64,000 bases of DNA from Piper betle. Taxonomy: Eukaryota; Streptophyta; Magnoliopsida; Piperales; Piperaceae. The position numbers were made by a program, and so were the translations under genes. Within the stretch, counting starts at the first letter, position 1. Each line of letters starts with the position of its first letter. The stretch is from positions 1 through 64,000 of the forward strand of contig JAURVB010003517.1 in the NCBI GenBank assembly GCA_033002965.1, given 5' to 3'. Under the pieces are notes generated by a model. It ran no database searches. It saw only the letters and a list, made by a program, of their open reading frames with translations, and was not told the DNA's origin. Below are positions 25,030 through 37,331 of this stretch, piece by piece.

Positions 25030-26995
25030 CTAGTGAAGCTGAGAAAACTGCCCAAAGGTGCTCTCCCCACCGTAAGTAACATACAGAAAACCATCCTCAT
25101 CTTTCTTCTCATCATAAACTGTTGACATGATGGCTCCTGCATTCAGAACAATACAAAACTCACTAGCAACAGAAAGTAAAGGCTGATGTCGCATTTTAAT
25201 TATCAGAAGAAATAACAGACCTGTAGGAGGGAGGACATTATCCACAAAAATGAAAATAGCCTTTTCTGGACTCAACTTGATGCGCTTACGAATAATATGA
25301 ACAAATTGGCCGACTGTCAAATCTGCCGGGACAAGGAATCTGCAATTTTGCATTCATAAGAGATAGTTATATGAACCATTAAAGACAATTCTATCAGCAA
25401 TTATATAGTTTAATTGTGCACAGAAATTCATTAATTGCCAAAACATTCTACATTGATAGCCTAGTTTCAAATAGGGAAAATAATAAAGTTTATTGCCAAT
25501 ATTGTCCAAAGAACATATATTATGAAGAAATTAGAAATGAAATACAACAATGAACTTGGTAATCATGGGTGATACACTGTATCCAGATAAACTACAAACA
25601 TATAACTTTGTGCTAATAGAGGGAAAAATCGACCCTATTATTCTCCCATTTTTACCACTCACTGTTCACTAAAGCAATGACCAGTTTCATAAATGGGCAA
25701 TGATGCAAACACTTAATTATTGCTCAACGTCCTTTCGCTATTTACATATACATATATATAATATCTGGAGCCACCCAAAACCTTAAATTTTCTAAGGGAA
25801 ATAAAAATATGTATTATGAAATATAGTGGAGATAGTAAACAAGAGAGAAATCTCACTTCTTTTTGTCAATATTTGGCATACCGGTTTTGTCTGCTCTCTC
25901 CACAATAACCTTTAAATATAAAAAGACAATGCATTAGGAAGTCCCACTTTTCTATAGAAGCAAAGGTGCAGATATAAAACATGAATGGACCAGTAAACGA
26001 AAATATTAAGAACAATTGAAATAATTATTTTTAAGACAAATAAAAAGGCAACGGCACCAATGCAGACAGACCAAAACTAAGCATAAATTCATGACAATAA
26101 AAAATAAAATTATTGACAAGTCAATACCCCATGTTAGTGCCAAGAAAAGAGCAATTTCTCTTACTGCATCTCTAAGCAGGTTGGAAAATTCATAGAAAAT
26201 GTACAACGGGGTAGCCTCCCTGTTAAGAATCTGAAGGCTAACCCACTCGAAACTAGCAACCCTAGTAGCATATATTTCTAATTTTAGCTCAAAAAACACT
26301 AGTTTCCCAACACAGAAACTGAAAGAACAAAGAGATTTATGCCTTAATGCATTGAAAAATTTCTAGAGAAGCCACAACATTTTGACAAGCACTCATCAAA
26401 TAGTACGCCCTGTATACTTATGTTAAATATAATCCAAAAAGTTTGCTTGAAACATATGGCATAAAAGCCAAACTAATACTGCAGTATTATTTATGTACAG
26501 CAGGATCAACTTGATAGCCATAACTATGTATTTAAATAGAATTAAATGTCAACAGATGAAGCAATGGTGTCAAGAAATCCCAGTAAACAAGTTGAACTGA
26601 GGTTAGTTCCAGAAAGAAATTTCAAACATTCAAGAGACAATTGTGTTATCATAAACATAAAAGATAAGGAATTTGAACGCTTTTCGGGGGAAAAATCAAA
26701 CATTCATAAGCAATGGCAAATAATGAAATACAAGTTGAACTGAGGCTAGTTCTATGCTAAAAATCAGTACAAAAATCACATCATTCTTACAAAAGCATCT
26801 TGGCCTCACCGGAATTCTGTCAGGGTATTTATCCCTAATTCGAGCAGCCTCAGCACTCCTCTTCTCTGCATTGAAGGCAAACAGAAGCAGAAAAATTTGA
26901 ACTACATGATAAAATCTTCTTTTCAAATATTTATATAGATCTCAAAACAAAGCCCAACCAAGGTTGTTGTCCTGCTTGAAGTAGCTTTTAGCCAT
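25030..26995 (-). CDS. ATG8: Autophagy-related ubiquitin-like protein ATG8 (five coding exons)
   Basis: Coding exons on the minus strand: 26995-26959, 26865-26810, 25909-25857, 25339-25221 and 25136-25030. All borders are GT/AG and phases match, giving 123 residues, normal for plant ATG8. It starts [13 protein letters not shown] and contains the family segments [44 protein letters not shown] and [13 protein letters not shown] ends at Gly117, the residue that ATG4 exposes for lipidation with phosphatidylethanolamine. A six-residue tail (QFSQLH) follows and would be removed. The protein coats forming autophagosomes and binds AIM/LIR cargo receptors. The N-terminal FKQ..LEKR.AEAARIR and [11 protein letters not shown] resemble Arabidopsis ATG8e/f more than ATG8a-d or ATG8h/i. 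Odd points are Phe where ATG8 usually has Tyr before LVPADL, and GGEST where SGENT is usual; both are conservative. No frameshift or stop is seen. Confidence 0.93.
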
Positions 26996-27440
26996 TGCTC
27001 CTGTACAAATTTCAACAAAGAACACAAATCAATGAAGTCGGCCATCGAAAAATACAAAAATAATCTAATTTACAGCATTCCATCCGTTCCTAATCTATCA
27101 CACATGCCATGGATATAATGATCAACACAAACATGTAGAAACTACACAAATCGAAAAAGTTAAATCATACAGCATGGTCGGTCAGTTCGATCATGATTCA
27201 TAACACATCAACAGACAATTGGACCGAGAACAGCTTTCCTATTTCCAACTTATCAACCACAAGGAAAAAAATTATAATTAAAATCCATAACGTTTTCCCA
27301 TACAAATTGCAACGCACAAATATAATTGAACAATCGAATTACCATAGGTATGTCAAATAAAAAAATTCTAGGAAGCGAAGTTTAGATTGTTCATGACTAA
27401 ATTGTAAAAACTAAATCTCAGTCCAAGAAAAAAAACCCTG
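26996..27440 (-). promoter_or_regulatory. Predicted 5' UTR intron of ATG8
   Basis: On the minus strand an intron acceptor (pyrimidine-rich, ending 'tttgtacag') lies only 5 nt before the ATG. A plausible donor 'gtgccagggttttt' lies near 27437. The leader exon would then lie at about 27440-27700. The exact donor and the transcription start cannot be fixed from sequence alone. Confidence 0.4.
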
Positions 27441-27739
27441 GCACATAACACGACAGAATTCAGATGCCGCAACGAAAATTACTAACCCAAATCAACAACT
27501 TGAAAAAAAATACAAATAAACAAGGATTATCAAAGAAGGTTTGTTACGGTAAGGGGATTGATTGATTAAAGGGACTTTTTGCGTCCGATTTTGATGGGGG
27601 AAGGAACAGAGCGTACTTTTTTTCTCCAAAAGAGCATGTGACGTAGGGCTTCCCAACTCCTCCCCACTTTCTCCGCCACGACGTGATGCACGTAATACCA
27701 ACGTGATGAACAAATCTGACTAATGCTAAGCCCACTCTG

Positions 27740-29189
27740 GAAATGTTACGTATGTGCTACGCGGAACATCTTGTAAAAACTCGTCAATAAAATAAAGAAT
27801 GTCTATTTAAAAATACAATGATTATGTAAAATATTAAAAATAATTACAATTTTATGTTAAAAACAAGTAATAGTTTTAATAAAGTAGGTATTGATACGTA
27901 AAAGATTTAAATTTGGGAAAATTTTTAACTTAAATTGAATTTTATCATTTTATTCAAGATTTTTAATTTAGACAGAATTATACTCTAAGTTTTTTATAAT
28001 AATAGATAAATAAAATTGAAATATATAAAAATGTTAAATTAATTATGTATTATTAAGTAATCAACTTTAATCCAAGTTCTATGATTATAAATATATGTAT
28101 GTAAGTAGAATTTAACAAATTTTTAGGATTCCTAATTTGCATAGAATTATAGTTCAAAATTTTAGGAATAATAATAAAAATCTTAAATTAAGAAAATATT
28201 AATGAACTCATAAAGCTATTATGTGGCTAGAATCAATAACACAAAATATGATGAGATTGAAAATAAACTCCAACTCTTTAATACAAAGGGGTTGATAAAA
28301 TTAGATTGCTTTAGCCTAATTATCGTTTTATATCAATGAAAGTAGGATAAACGTATCTTTAATATGAATTCAAGGAAACTTTCAAACTCATATTATGCTG
28401 ACAGACTCTAGCTTTCTACCTAGATATATATCACCTGGTCAAGTTTGGTATGGGTTTTTAGGCTTAAAGCTAGCCATATGTTTAAGATCCGAACCCAAAT
28501 ATATATATTTTTGTTAACTTTATATCCAAACTTGGCTCAGACCCAATTTAAATAACCAAAATCTAAATTTTACTCAACCGATAATGAGTAAATTACATAG
28601 TATTTGCATAAAAAATCATAAAATTTAAATATTTATAACAATAAAATATAATATATCTGTGAAGATACAATACATAAACCAAATTATTATATAAAAAATA
28701 ATATTTCAACTAAATTTTTTTGCATTTTTTGGATTTGGGCCTCTATAGTTTGGTATTACGAGAAACCCTAACTCCTAGAATTAAACTAGATATTCCAAAA
28801 TCGTGCATTTTTGGATTGGATACTTGATTACAATCAACATTTACTACACCCCTACAATCAAACGATTCGTATGAATGACATGTTATCTAATGCTAATCTA
28901 ATACTTTCTTTTTAACTTTAATCGGGGAAAGATTTTTCTCATGCCTTTTGCTCACTTCTCGTGCTTTCTATTGGCATCTGATTGAATTTTTTCCGCGAGA
29001 TTTGCTCTCAGCCATTTCTGGTTTCTTGTGCTTCCTAAGGACGATGTGACTTTTGCCACGGAAAGAGAATACTCTCTTGCGGTAAAGAGAGACGTCATTT
29101 AATGGAAAAATACAAAGATTTGAACCTTATTCAAAATAATTATCTAGCTATCTAGGCAGCTCATCTTTTAGTATTTATCAAGAACACTG
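27740..29189. other. AT-rich intergenic DNA
   Basis: No gene or repeat border recognised. 29105-29185 is a degenerate direct repeat of 30228-30312, on the other side of the hAT element. Confidence 0.5.
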
Positions 29190-29197
29190 ACTCATTC

Positions 29198-30038
29198 CAC
29201 GGTTAGTACAAATCGGCCGATTTCGAGTGGAATCGGCCGATTTAAATCGGATCGGCAGAGTGCCGATTCGATTTTGGGGCCGAATCGGTCGGCCCCGAAT
29301 CGGCGTCCAACTCGGCCGAGTCACCCGATTACGACCGATTTAAATCGGATTCGGAATCGGGGTGAATCGGGAAAAATCGGTTTTTTGGGTAAATTACCAA
29401 AATACCCTAGGTATAATATTAATTTAATTATTTAAATAAGGGTAAAATTGGAATTAAAATTTTAAAAACCTAAACTTACCCGACGGCGGCGACGGCGAGC
29501 AACGATGGCGGTGACTGGGCGACGGGGGGATGATCTGGAGGGGCGGGGCGCGGTCAGCGGGGGAGGCGGGGAGGGAGAGGGAGGGGTTGGCTGGGGGAGG
29601 CGGGGCGCGGCGGGCGCAGGGCGGGGCGGGGCGGGTCGGGTCTGGGGGAGGGGGGCGCAGCGACAGCGGCGGCGACTTGGAAGGAGGGTGGATGGGGGAG
29701 AGAACGGCTGTGGGTGAAAAATAACTGTGGTGGTATTTTTGTAATTAAAACTTGACTCATGTCCGACTCGAGTACAAAATAATAACTAATTCAAAATAAT
29801 TTTTAAAAAATCTAAAAAATATTAAAAAATATCATAAAATATAATATATATAATAATATCAAAATGACATCAATATTTAATTTTTATATATTTATTTATG
29901 AGTTGTCAAATTATTATATATGACCGATTTGGACCGATTCAATTGGACCAATTCCTGTCCGATTTAGACCGATTTCGATTCCGATTCCGACTCCCTAGAA
30001 AACCGATTCCGATTCCGATTCTGATTTATGCAACCATG
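29198..30038. mobile_element. Non-autonomous hAT transposon
   Basis: The element is flanked by the 8-bp direct repeat actcattc (29190-29197 and 30039-30046), the duplication size typical of hAT elements. Its ends are imperfect inverted repeats: CACGGTTAGTACAAATC at the left, and CATGGTTGCATAAATC at the right read on the other strand. Both subterminal zones are packed with 'atcgg'/'ccgat' repeats (29210-29385 and 29922-30025). It contains no transposase. The middle holds a GC-rich block (29475-29720) and a piece of retrotransposon LTR. The ORFs at 29505-29760 come from the GC-rich block. Confidence 0.85.
29475..29880 (-). repeat. Fragment of a long LTR inside the hAT element
   Basis: 29745-29875 follows the inner part of the family-I long LTR: 'ttgactc..gtccgactcgagt', 'caaaataataactaa', 'cataaaatata..ata' and 'aaaatgacat'. 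Compare 845-960 and 49340-49460. In the LTRs this segment is also preceded by a GC-rich block, so the block at 29475-29720 is probably part of the same capture. Confidence 0.65.
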
Positions 30039-30461
30039 ACTCATTCTCAACTCTCCCTTGCACTTGCAAGGTGGTCTTGATACTCTTTGGTATGTGCAAG
30101 GCATGTTAAGTATATTGCAAGTGGTCAAATGTGTTGCATATTACCCCCTTATTATTTTGCTACTTTGAATTTTTTACTTTAATACAATAGGAGTGAGTGA
30201 ACCCACACGTTGATGGAGTTGATTATTGATATCATACAAAGATTTGATCCTTATTCAAAAATCATTAGCTAGTTACTTAGGGAGCTCAACTCTAAGTATT
30301 TATTAAGGTCACAATTCATATTTATTTCGGATGTGAAATTATTCTTCCTTATTTCAAATTTTCTTCTCCCTCACGAATGCTTATGCCTCCAAACATCTAC
30401 TACCTTTTTTCAACCTGCCCTCTGCTTACATTAAACTCCGTTCACCAGCAAGTTTTTTTAG

Positions 30462-30698
30462 AAACATTTACATGTGAGAGGGAGAGAATATCGTTTATTA
30501 TAATTTGGAGGGAGAAATATAATTTATTATCCATGAGAGGAAGAAAAATATTTAAGACTAGAATGCCCTTAAAAAGTAGAGACATTTACCTGTGGAGGGA
30601 ACTAATATCATTTATTATAAATTAGAGGGAGAAATTTTATATATTACGTGTGAGAGGGAGAGAAAGTTTTTAAAATTAGAATGATTTAAAAAGTATTT
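30462..30698. repeat. Tandem duplication, ~119-bp unit
   Basis: Copy 1 (30462-30580) and copy 2 (30581-30698) share 'acattta', 'tttattataa', 'ggagggagaaat', 'gagaggaagaaaaatattta'-like and 'ttaaaaagta' in the same order. Non-coding. Confidence 0.75.
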
Positions 30699-30939
30699 TA
30701 CTATAAGGAGGGATTTGACTCACTCGGGAAATATGATGGGTTGGGTTTGGTTTAAGAATGATTTAACAATAAATAGGCTTAGTGCCGAAGGACAGAGTGA
30801 TCTTTATTTTGATTCTTAATAATTTGTTAAAATTGATTTTGTTCATTTTATTATTTGTTCTATTTTGTTAGTATCAATATTGTTGTTTTATTTATCACTT
30901 AGAATCATAATTATTTTTGATGACACTCACTGCATATTA

Positions 30940-32290
30940 TAACAATAATAAGTTATCTACATCAATGACATTTGTTTTTCATGAATTGTAATATTTTTTC
31001 CCCAGAAAATATGAGTTTAAATTTGTATGTTAGTGTATAATTGTCAATGACATTTATTTTTTATATTTTTTGTAAATTTCTATATTTTTAAATCCTTCAT
31101 TTATTAATTGGAGTATATGAGATTATATTTTACCTTAAGTTTTATTATGCTCACTATGAATTGAATGAGAAAAGAATATAATATTTTTTTATGAAAATTA
31201 CGTCTTCTTTGAAAAATTGTGTTTATGTAATATTTTTTAATGACATTTGATAAACTTTCAAACAGTCGTGCAGGATACATTACACAATCGATGGAAAAAT
31301 AAAAAATTTCATAAACTAGAATCATCACAAATGACATTTGTACTTATGATGAAGTAAGGGGAGCCCACTGAAGTGTTCTCATATGGTTTTTGGTTTTTTA
31401 GGTTTTGGTTTAGAAACCAGCGGGGGAAGCAATGGTGACGTTGCACCGAGGATTGCCATGTTATATTTTAGCGACACAGAGCAAGATGTGCTGGATGATG
31501 ATTCACAAATCAAGGATTGGAAGGACGAGGAGGTTGGGGCAAGAACCGCCCACTCCTTCCATGCCACGGATGACCCATTGGTGCCATTTCGGTTTTTTGA
31601 CAAGTTGATGCTGCCAATCTAGTTCAAGCTTATACTCACTTGTGTTCTTAGGTAGAACTCGTCCAGAGCATGAATATTGGTCACCTAGAATTATAGATAA
31701 TTTTAGGTCCATAGGGTAAGTGTATGGATATTTAAGTGTGCATTTCGTAGTCATTTTAGTTATTTTTTCACAATTTAATTTTATTAAAGTTGTTGATAGA
31801 TATTTCACAATATCTTTTATACTTAGAAATACAATTATCATTTCTGTCAGCTGATCCATGTGTTATTATGCATCAATCACATTTACTTATCATGTATTTT
31901 ATATTTTTTAAAAACCAATTATTTATTGTCCAGAAAATGTTACCTTAAAAATATGACTTTCAATTTGTATGTTGCTGTACAATTATAAATGACATTTCTT
32001 TTTGATATTTTTTGAAATTCTATGTATTTTTGAACCTGCCATTTGTTAATTAGACTATAAGAGATCATATTTTATTATAACTTTATATTTTGTAATGGTT
32101 ACTATGGATTGAATGAGAAAAGAATATAACATTTAATTTTAGAAAATTATGTATTCTTAAAAAACTTAGTTTATCTAATATATTTTTACTAAGTTATATT
32201 TTCGTATAATTTTATAAATGTCATAGACAAAAAATAGTTGCCGAAACTAAAATTACCACTAATGACATTTGATCAAATTTTCAATTGCCA
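30940..32290. repeat. Pair of long degenerate direct repeats around an unidentified segment
   Basis: 30940-31340 and 31865-32290 match in order ('ccagaaaatat', 'caatttgtatgtt', 'aatgacattt', 'gaattgaatgagaaaagaa', 'cta..atgacatttg'). The segment between them (31345-31860) is less AT-rich. Confidence 0.6.
31383..31622 (+). other. Unidentified 79-codon ORF between direct repeats
   Basis: The segment has balanced base composition and an acidic predicted product (DTEQDVLDDDSQIKDWKDEE). I do not recognise a family, and the minus strand is open over nearly the same stretch (31379-31603). It may be a captured exon or chance. There is no signal peptide and no evident splice partner. Confidence 0.2.
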
Positions 32291-32528
32291 TGAATAACAT
32301 TTAAAATAATGATATATTTTTTGAATATCATAAATAAGGTTTGATAATATGATCATTAATATTTAAAATTATAAAGCAAATTTAATTTTTCAATATACCT
32401 CTTTTAAAATATATTTTGTATATATCAATAAAGACATCAACAATAATAATTACACGACAAGTATTCAGGATTGATGATAATTTATAAACTATATATATGT
32501 CATTAATGACATTGTTTATGAATATTAT

Positions 32529-35500
32529 TGTAACACTCTGATTTTGGTTCACCTAAGAACAGAATCAGAAATGTTGCGATCAAGTTGAGTCATGTTTAAA
32601 TTTGTCGGTTTGTACGACTCGATCAATAAAATAGATCGAAATAACTTTCTAGGTGTCATGAGAGACACCGTTAAATACACGTCAAAACACATTGAACATA
32701 AATAAAAATAAGAAAGTAAATAAATGCTCTGAGCTCAAGTATATGCAGCGTTTATCTGTCCTCCTACCAAAGTCGACTCAAGATTGCAAGACCTACATAT
32801 GTTATATGAAAAACGTCAGTAACAAATGTTACGAGCCTGAAAAATAACTAATATAAACAGGCAAATGGGTATTACACTACCCACAAAAACTTATGAAACT
32901 TCAAGATTACCTCACACTGGGCGGTAAGCAAACATACTTAAGCAAGTATCAGCTCGCATGCACGACTCATAATTATATTCATACATACAATCCTTAGGCT
33001 CTCACATCTTCCATGTCACCCATCATTGTACTTGGGTGGCAAAAGGAACAATTAAGTTAGTAGCACAAATTCCAGAAATGTGCTACATTATGTAGTACTC
33101 TCATACACTGCACTACCTCAGGGTTTGAAGGAGTACTAGTGCGTTCTATACATATCTCCTTACCACTTATTCTCTTATTCATGAAATCCGTAAAAATGTG
33201 TGTACTTATATAATAAGCTTAGGGAAGAGACTTGTATCATACTTTTCTAGAGCTTTAGTTCAAAAACCAATAAGGGATCTCATCTTTGTAGTTTAATTAA
33301 ACATGCATAGAAAACACAGCTAAATGACCCAACATCGGAGGGATGCAATAAAACGCCGCTGATGCCGTCCTACATATAAAATACGATTAAACTCGACACG
33401 CAAGGAGTCAAACAGAGAGGGAGAGTCCTACGGACTTGTGGTCCAAACTCCAAATGCATATACATATTTACGGTGAGCTCAGACTCCGAGACCTACATCA
33501 GAATCTACTGCTAAGTAAAATATTAATATCTCTATATGATGCATGCTCGTGGTGTGTGCTCACATCATCGGTACATCTTATTAAAGAAAGCAGTGGTAGC
33601 AACCCTACAACTAACACATGGCACACAAATTGAGACATAATAATAAAAATAATAATAATAAATAAATAAATAAATGTACTCATAGGTAATTAAGTAAATA
33701 ATTAATAAATGAACATAAATAACACTCTAATAATGCAATAACAATATAATTATACTATATAAATACACAGTTAAACATGAGTAAATATCATATATACTCA
33801 TGTTAGTAAGCATATAAATAATTAAATTAACAAATAAATAAATAAAGGACTAACATTAATTAATCATGAAGAATAATAATATAAATATCAAATATACGAG
33901 CATACGACAAATACATATAAATAATAACACGAGTAAGAAAATAATTAACAATCAATCAATTAAATAAATAAAATAAGATAAAAATGAACAAAAATAATAT
34001 TTGTGAATAAATACTTTATCAGTAACAATAATTAGTCACATAATCATTCATCATAGTCAACAAATATATAAATAACAAGAAATAAATAATTATAAATAAA
34101 TAAAATAATTAATAAATAAAAAATACTCATAACATCCAAACATGTTCAATAATGTGAATATACATCTAAACTAATATAGGGGTTCTCAAATGACCAAGAA
34201 TGGTCGAGAAAGGGCCGAAAATGGGTTCAACCAAATTGAACCAAGCTGAACCAAACTGGATTGGGTTGAGTCAACATGGTCTGCGTTCAATGGAAAATGG
34301 GCTGGGTTGGCTGAGTAGACTTGACTTGGATGTGCGGACTTAGACATGGGTTGGCAGGCTGGCAATCAAGATCAAGCATGCAGACGTGGCACGAACAGGA
34401 TGCGGTCGCGAACATTGCAGGAAAACACAACTCGTGTAAACGGGCCTAAGTGGGGGGCGGAGGTGCCCATCACTAGAAAATGCCGACGACAATGCAGCTG
34501 AGGTTGCCACTGGTTGGGATCAGCAAGGTGCGTCAAGGCGAAGGTGGTGGTGGTGACGATCGGCGGAGTCCATCCACTCGCTGGCCGAAAAACAATAGGA
34601 AAGGGGGCAGATCACCACTGGGTGCGGCGACGTCGTCGTCGGCGATCGTGACCATGGTGGTCATCATGGGTTGTCTCAAAATGGAAAATTCAGCGAATAA
34701 ATGCTATGTGGGTGGTTGGACTGGCCGGAGGTGACTCTCTGGCACCGGAAAACGACCCAAACAGTGGTTGCGGCGAAGTAGACCGCTCCAAAACCGCCTC
34801 GACGGCGGCACCGGTCATCATGAGTGGTATGAATAGAAAGCCCACTGCAAGGTGATCATAGAGTGATGGTCCAGTGGCCAGGGGTGAAGCGGAGACTCAC
34901 CGATAGCGAGCCAAAGTGGCAGGGGTGTTGAGGTGAAAATCATGTAAAAACATAGGGAAGTCACCAGAAATCAAAGGGTGAAGATAAAGCAGAGTGGATG
35001 GCTCAGATCTTGCCACATGGCACAATGGGACATTCGAAAACTCATGGTGTAGCAGGGCCCACCTATGGGTATATGAACTATACATATAGATGGAAAGCTC
35101 GGATCGAGACCGTCCAAAGTTCAAACTAACTCAAGTCCTCAAAGTGACTTTATAGGTAGGAATCGAGGCAAGAAGGCTAACTGGGCCTCAAACCCTAAAC
35201 TCAATCTAGTTGGGCCCACAGGGGCACAAACTAATGATCCAAAATCCCTAAGATACATGTAAATGAGATACTCTGAAAATCCCAATCAGATATAAATGCT
35301 GCAACAGCCTAGATCTAGGCCTAAAATCTTGATTAACTCATAAAAATCATATGTATACCTCATGTATACACTAATAACTCATGTTCTACTATATCATAAC
35401 TGAAACTATCATATGCATGTCAGGCATACTCAACCTTCATAACATGTTCATATGGTCATCTGGGTCCCATACTCATATTTTGAAAATTAGTCTGGCTCGA

Positions 35501-35584
35501 GCTCGCTCAAACCGACTCGATACTAACCCGAACATGGCAAAACTAAAATTGGGTAAAACCCTTACCTGAAAATGAGGTTTTACA
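32529..35584 (-). repeat. Complete solo LTR (about 3.06 kb), TSD ATTAT
   Basis: The plus strand runs TGTAACACTC (32529) to GAGGTTTTACA (35584). It is flanked on both sides by attat (32524-32528 and 35585-35589), a 5-bp duplication as made by LTR-retrotransposon integrases. No internal region is present, so this is the product of LTR-LTR recombination. Inside are an AT-rich 'aataaataaat' zone (33640-34140) and a GC-rich zone (34440-34900) whose ORFs are not conserved between copies. Confidence 0.9.
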
Positions 35585-35589
35585 ATTAT

Positions 35590-37288
35590 TGTAAAACCCA
35601 ACTTTGGGTTAGGGATTTACCTGCTTGTAGGTTGCCTGGTTCGGGCCAGTCTTGAGCAGTTCGAGTGAGCCAGACCAGTTTTCAGACCAAGAGTATAGGG
35701 CCCAGATGGCCATATGTGCATGTGACTGAGTATGCGCGACATGTATATGATAGATACAGTAGAATACTAGTTATCAGTGTATACAAGAGGTATACAAATG
35801 ATTTTTTATATATAAGTTACCCTGGGTTTTAGGCCTAAATCTATGCCATTGCAGCGTTTAATATCTGTTTGGGATTTTCAGGGTATGTCATTTCCATGCA
35901 TCTTAGGGACTTCAGATTATCAGATTGACCCTGTGGACCTAACTTGATTGAGTAGTAGATTTATTTTACTCGATTGAGTTGTAGATTTATTTTACTCGAT
36001 TGAGTTAAGGGTTTTGAGGTCCATTTAGCATTCTTACCTTGATTCCCACCTAAAGAGTTACTTTTAGGACTCGAGTCAATTTTGACTTTGGACGGTCTTG
36101 ATCTGGGCTTTCCATCCATATGTATATTACATATACCCATAAGTGGGCCCCACTAAGCCACGAGTTGTCAAACATTCGGATCGTGCCACATGGTAAGATC
36201 TGAGCCATACACTCAGCCGTAGCTTCACCCATTTATTTTTAGAGATTTCCCACGATTTTGAGGATTTTCACCTTAGCACCGCCGCGGCCACTTTGGCTCG
36301 CTGGTAGCAAAACCTTGGCCCTCCTCCAGCCATCGGATCAATATGGTCCTGACCACCTCGTGGCTAGCTATCAGTCTGTACCTACCATCGCCATCAGCAC
36401 GCTGCAGTCACCCCGGGGACGGCATATTTTAGAGTCATTTTCCGCTCAGCCGCCACCCATTCGGGCCATTTTTCCAGCACCGTCGAGTGTCCTCTGGCGA
36501 AGCCGACTACCCCGATAGTTTCCCCTCGTCGAGATCTTCCGTTTGAGACCAGCATTGACCTGGGACATGGCCGCATTCACTGCTTGCAAGTCGAACTTAC
36601 CCTGATAGTCTCCATATCCATCTTGATCCCCCGTCTTCCCCTTCGTTGATCCCGACCAGCGGCAGCATCTGCTGCACCGCCATTGCCGTTTTCTAGCACG
36701 GGCACCTGCTGCCCACAATTCGGCCCTTTTACCAGCAGCACTTGTTCACGTCTGCCCGGCTGTACCCAAGTCCACCAATTCGAGTCCAAGTCCATCAATC
36801 TAGTTCATGTCCGCCTAGTTAACCCAAATCGAGATTGTTCAGCCCATTTGACTCGGTGCGGTTCAGCTCAGTTGACCTGGTTCAGTAATTTTTGGACCAT
36901 TTTCGTCTGTTTTTGAACCGTTTTTGATAATTCGAAAACCCCTATATTAGTTTAGATGTATATTCATATGATTTAGCATGTTTAGATGTTATGTTTATTT
37001 TTCTTTATTATTTATTTCTTATTATTCGTGTATTTATTGATTATAATGCATGTTTATATGATTATTTATTCTTAATAATTATTTATTTAATTATTAATAT
37101 TAGTCTTATTAATGTTTACTACATTGTATTTATTCAATTATTTATTCATCTATTTGTTTGTTCGCGTGTATATTAATATTCATTAATATATGTTTTCTAG
37201 TAATGTATAACTATGATATCATTAATATTCATGATTAATGAGTATTAACTATTTTAATTTATTTATTTATTGAATGATTTATATATAA

Positions 37289-37331
<43 letters not shown>

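Noticed and set aside
29505..29760. Overlapping ORFs rich in Gly/Arg/Pro on both strands
   Set aside because: They come from a GC-rich low-complexity block inside a non-autonomous hAT element. All frames are open there because stop codons are AT-rich.
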